Assembly (NCBI GenBank): GCA_030426805.1
Contig: JAUHXU010000002.1
Coordinates: forward strand, 744,001-808,000
DNA: 64,000 bases
From: a bacterium
GTDB lineage: Bacteria > Planctomycetota > JAFGQW01
Direction of reading: 5' to 3'
The position numbers and the translations under genes are program-made. The notes under the pieces are model-generated. The model was not told where the DNA came from, ran no database searches, and was given only the letters and a program-made list of their open reading frames with translations. This document shows positions 62,945-64,000 of the stretch, piece after piece. Each line of letters opens with the position of its first letter. The stretch's first letter is position 1.

Positions 62945-63862
62945 TCAATCGGAGCCGAGGAGCGGCAGGATCCGGTCCGTCGGTCGGCTCGGCGCACGGT
63001 CGCCGAGGCGCTTGAGGCGCCGTGTCATGCGCAGGAAGCGTCGCGCCGGTTCGGAGCGGGGGTGTCCGAGCAGGAACGGCATCCGGCGCGCGACGCTGCC
63101 GGCCACGACGCGGTGCTCGGGGAGTGATCCGAGGTAGCTCGGCGCGTCGCCGACGTATCGCGACGCGACGCGTTCGAGCCGGTGAAAGACGTCACGGCCC
63201 TCGTTCCGATTCCGGGCGCGGTTTACGAGGATTCCCAGCCGGGCGTCGGCTCGCGACCGACGCAGCGTCTTGATCACCGCATAGGCGTCGGTGATCGCGG
63301 TGACGTCCGGTGTCGTGACGACCACGGTCTCGCTGGCTGCATGGAGAAACGTCAACGTCGCGGGGGCGATGCCGGCGCCGGTGTCGATCACGATCCGGTC
63401 GAAGCGCTCCTGCAGGACCTCGAGTTGCGCGGCCAGGCGATAGATGTCGGCCGGGCCGAGCGCGGCCATCTCAGCGACGCCGCTGCTCCCGCTCAACAAC
63501 GACACGCCGTGGGGCCCCGGCACGACGCACGACTCGAGCGAGGCGCCGTCGCGCACCGCGTTGGCGAGCGTGCGGTCCGGCTGCATCCCGAGCATCAGAT
63601 GCGCGTTGGCCAGGCCGAAGTCGGCGTCGAACAGCAGCACCCGTCGATGGTGCCGGGCGAGGTAGCAGGCGAGGTTGGTCGAGACGATCGACTTGCCGGT
63701 GCCGCCCTTGCCGCTGGTCACCGCGATGATCCGGGCCGGGGGTGGGGCGGTCGGCGGCGTCGCGGGCGGGCGTTCCGGCAGCACGGCCGCGACCGCGCGA
63801 CGGGTGCGTCGCCGGAACGGCAACCAACGCCGGGGACGGGGGCGAGCCTCGTCTCTGGCCAC
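62945..63862 (-). CDS. FlhG/MinD-type ParA ATPase
   Basis: 305 residues from GTG 63862, with AGGAG 5 nt upstream; a GTG two codons earlier is possible. An N-terminal basic, proline-rich segment of about 45 residues leads to the deviant Walker A motif VTSGKGGTGKSIVSTNLACYLA, then LLFDADFGLANAHLMLGM, IVIDTGAGI and PDVTAITDAYAVIKTL. The ANAHLMLG and LANAVRDGASLESCVVPGPHGVSLLSGSSG segments are characteristic of FlhG (YlxH), the flagellar number regulator. The usual FlhF partner would lie upstream, outside the window. A cell-division or chromosome role is the alternative. Confidence 0.85.
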   Translation of the reverse strand: MARDEARPRPRRWLPFRRRTRRAVAAVLPERPPATPPTAPPPARIIAVTSGKGGTGKSIVSTNLACYLARHHRRVLLFDADFGLANAHLMLGMQPDRTLANAVRDGASLESCVVPGPHGVSLLSGSSGVAEMAALGPADIYRLAAQLEVLQERFDRIVIDTGAGIAPATLTFLHAASETVVVTTPDVTAITDAYAVIKTLRRSRADARLGILVNRARNRNEGRDVFHRLERVASRYVGDAPSYLGSLPEHRVVAGSVARRMPFLLGHPRSEPARRFLRMTRRLKRLGDRAPSRPTDRILPLLGSD

Positions 63863-63913
63863 GACCACTCCTCTCGGAGTGCGTGACGCGCGGTCCCGTC
63901 GCGAGCGCGGGCC

Positions 63914-64000
63914 CTACTGGAGTTCCGCGAACTCGCGGTCGGTGAGGATGTCCTCCCGCCGGAGCGCGCGCGTCACCGATGAGCGCGGTTCGACCAGCTT
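63914..64000 (-). CDS. C-terminal fragment of an unidentified gene
   Basis: The minus strand is open from the window edge to TAG at 63914-63916, giving the last 28 residues (VEPRSSVTRALRREDIL, ending EFAELQ). It is 51 bp upstream of the FlhG-like gene, same strand. If the neighbour is truly flhG this could belong to a flagellar gene, but nothing in the fragment identifies it. Confidence 0.45.
   Translation of the reverse strand, partial: KLVEPRSSVTRALRREDILTDREFAELQ

Overview
The window is about 64 kb of very GC-rich bacterial chromosome with short intergenic gaps and many ATGA/GTGA start-stop overlaps. No transposase, integrase, CRISPR array or rRNA was seen. The gene set suggests a planctomycete-like organism: a fused CcoNO oxidase subunit, FG-GAP/ASPIC (CRTAC1-type) giant proteins, multihaem cytochromes, large families of paralogous secreted proteins, many GTG/TTG starts and a tiny histone-fold protein. 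The phylum assignment is inference from gene content; no 16S rRNA gene is present.

Layout. 1-450: end of ribF and a tRNA-Phe with its own promoter and terminator. 0.5-12 kb: six paralogous secreted proteins of unknown function on the minus strand, in two blocks around two divergent GT-C membrane glycosyltransferases. 12.3-19.8 kb: a 1,921-residue protein with three seven-bladed FG-GAP propellers and three ASPIC domains, translationally coupled to a pentahaem cytochrome. 19.8-34 kb: a probable oxygen/redox regulon, with three universal stress proteins, a CheY-like regulator, an NtrC-type sigma-54 activator, a FixL-like PAS kinase and a complete cbb3 oxidase operon (ccoNO-Q-P-G-H, safE, ccoI, ccoS). 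Sigma-54 type promoters precede these units. 34-37 kb: two paralogous secreted PD40 proteins. 37.2-43.2 kb: a tight housekeeping run, S41 protease, tsaD, larB, purA, uppS, cdsA. 44-49.9 kb: phoH, ybeY, a Ser/Thr kinase, a FliA/WhiG-like sigma factor, a bacterial histone, a double-PDZ protein and a branched-chain aminotransferase. 50-56 kb: two secreted paralogs, speB, a membrane glycosyltransferase-like protein and a lipoprotein. 56.7-62.9 kb: a minus-strand run with fbpA, fbpB, fbpC, a pentahaem cytochrome and a HEAT protein. 62.9-64 kb: a FlhG/MinD-type ATPase and a clipped gene end.

The most coherent system is at 19.8-34 kb. A PAS kinase carrying the FixL haem-ligand pattern lies head-to-head with the cbb3 operon, and the intervening 268 bp holds back-to-back sigma-54 promoter matches. 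A GAFTGA-containing response regulator is encoded next door under another sigma-54 match. This resembles FixL control of fixNOQP in rhizobia, but with an NtrC-type regulator where FixJ would be.

Two other features recur. One is a family of non-coding repeats placed downstream of gene ends (34.1, 43.2-44.0 and 56.2-56.7 kb). The other is a C-terminal beta-rich module that appears to be shared by ten secreted proteins belonging to three different N-terminal types.
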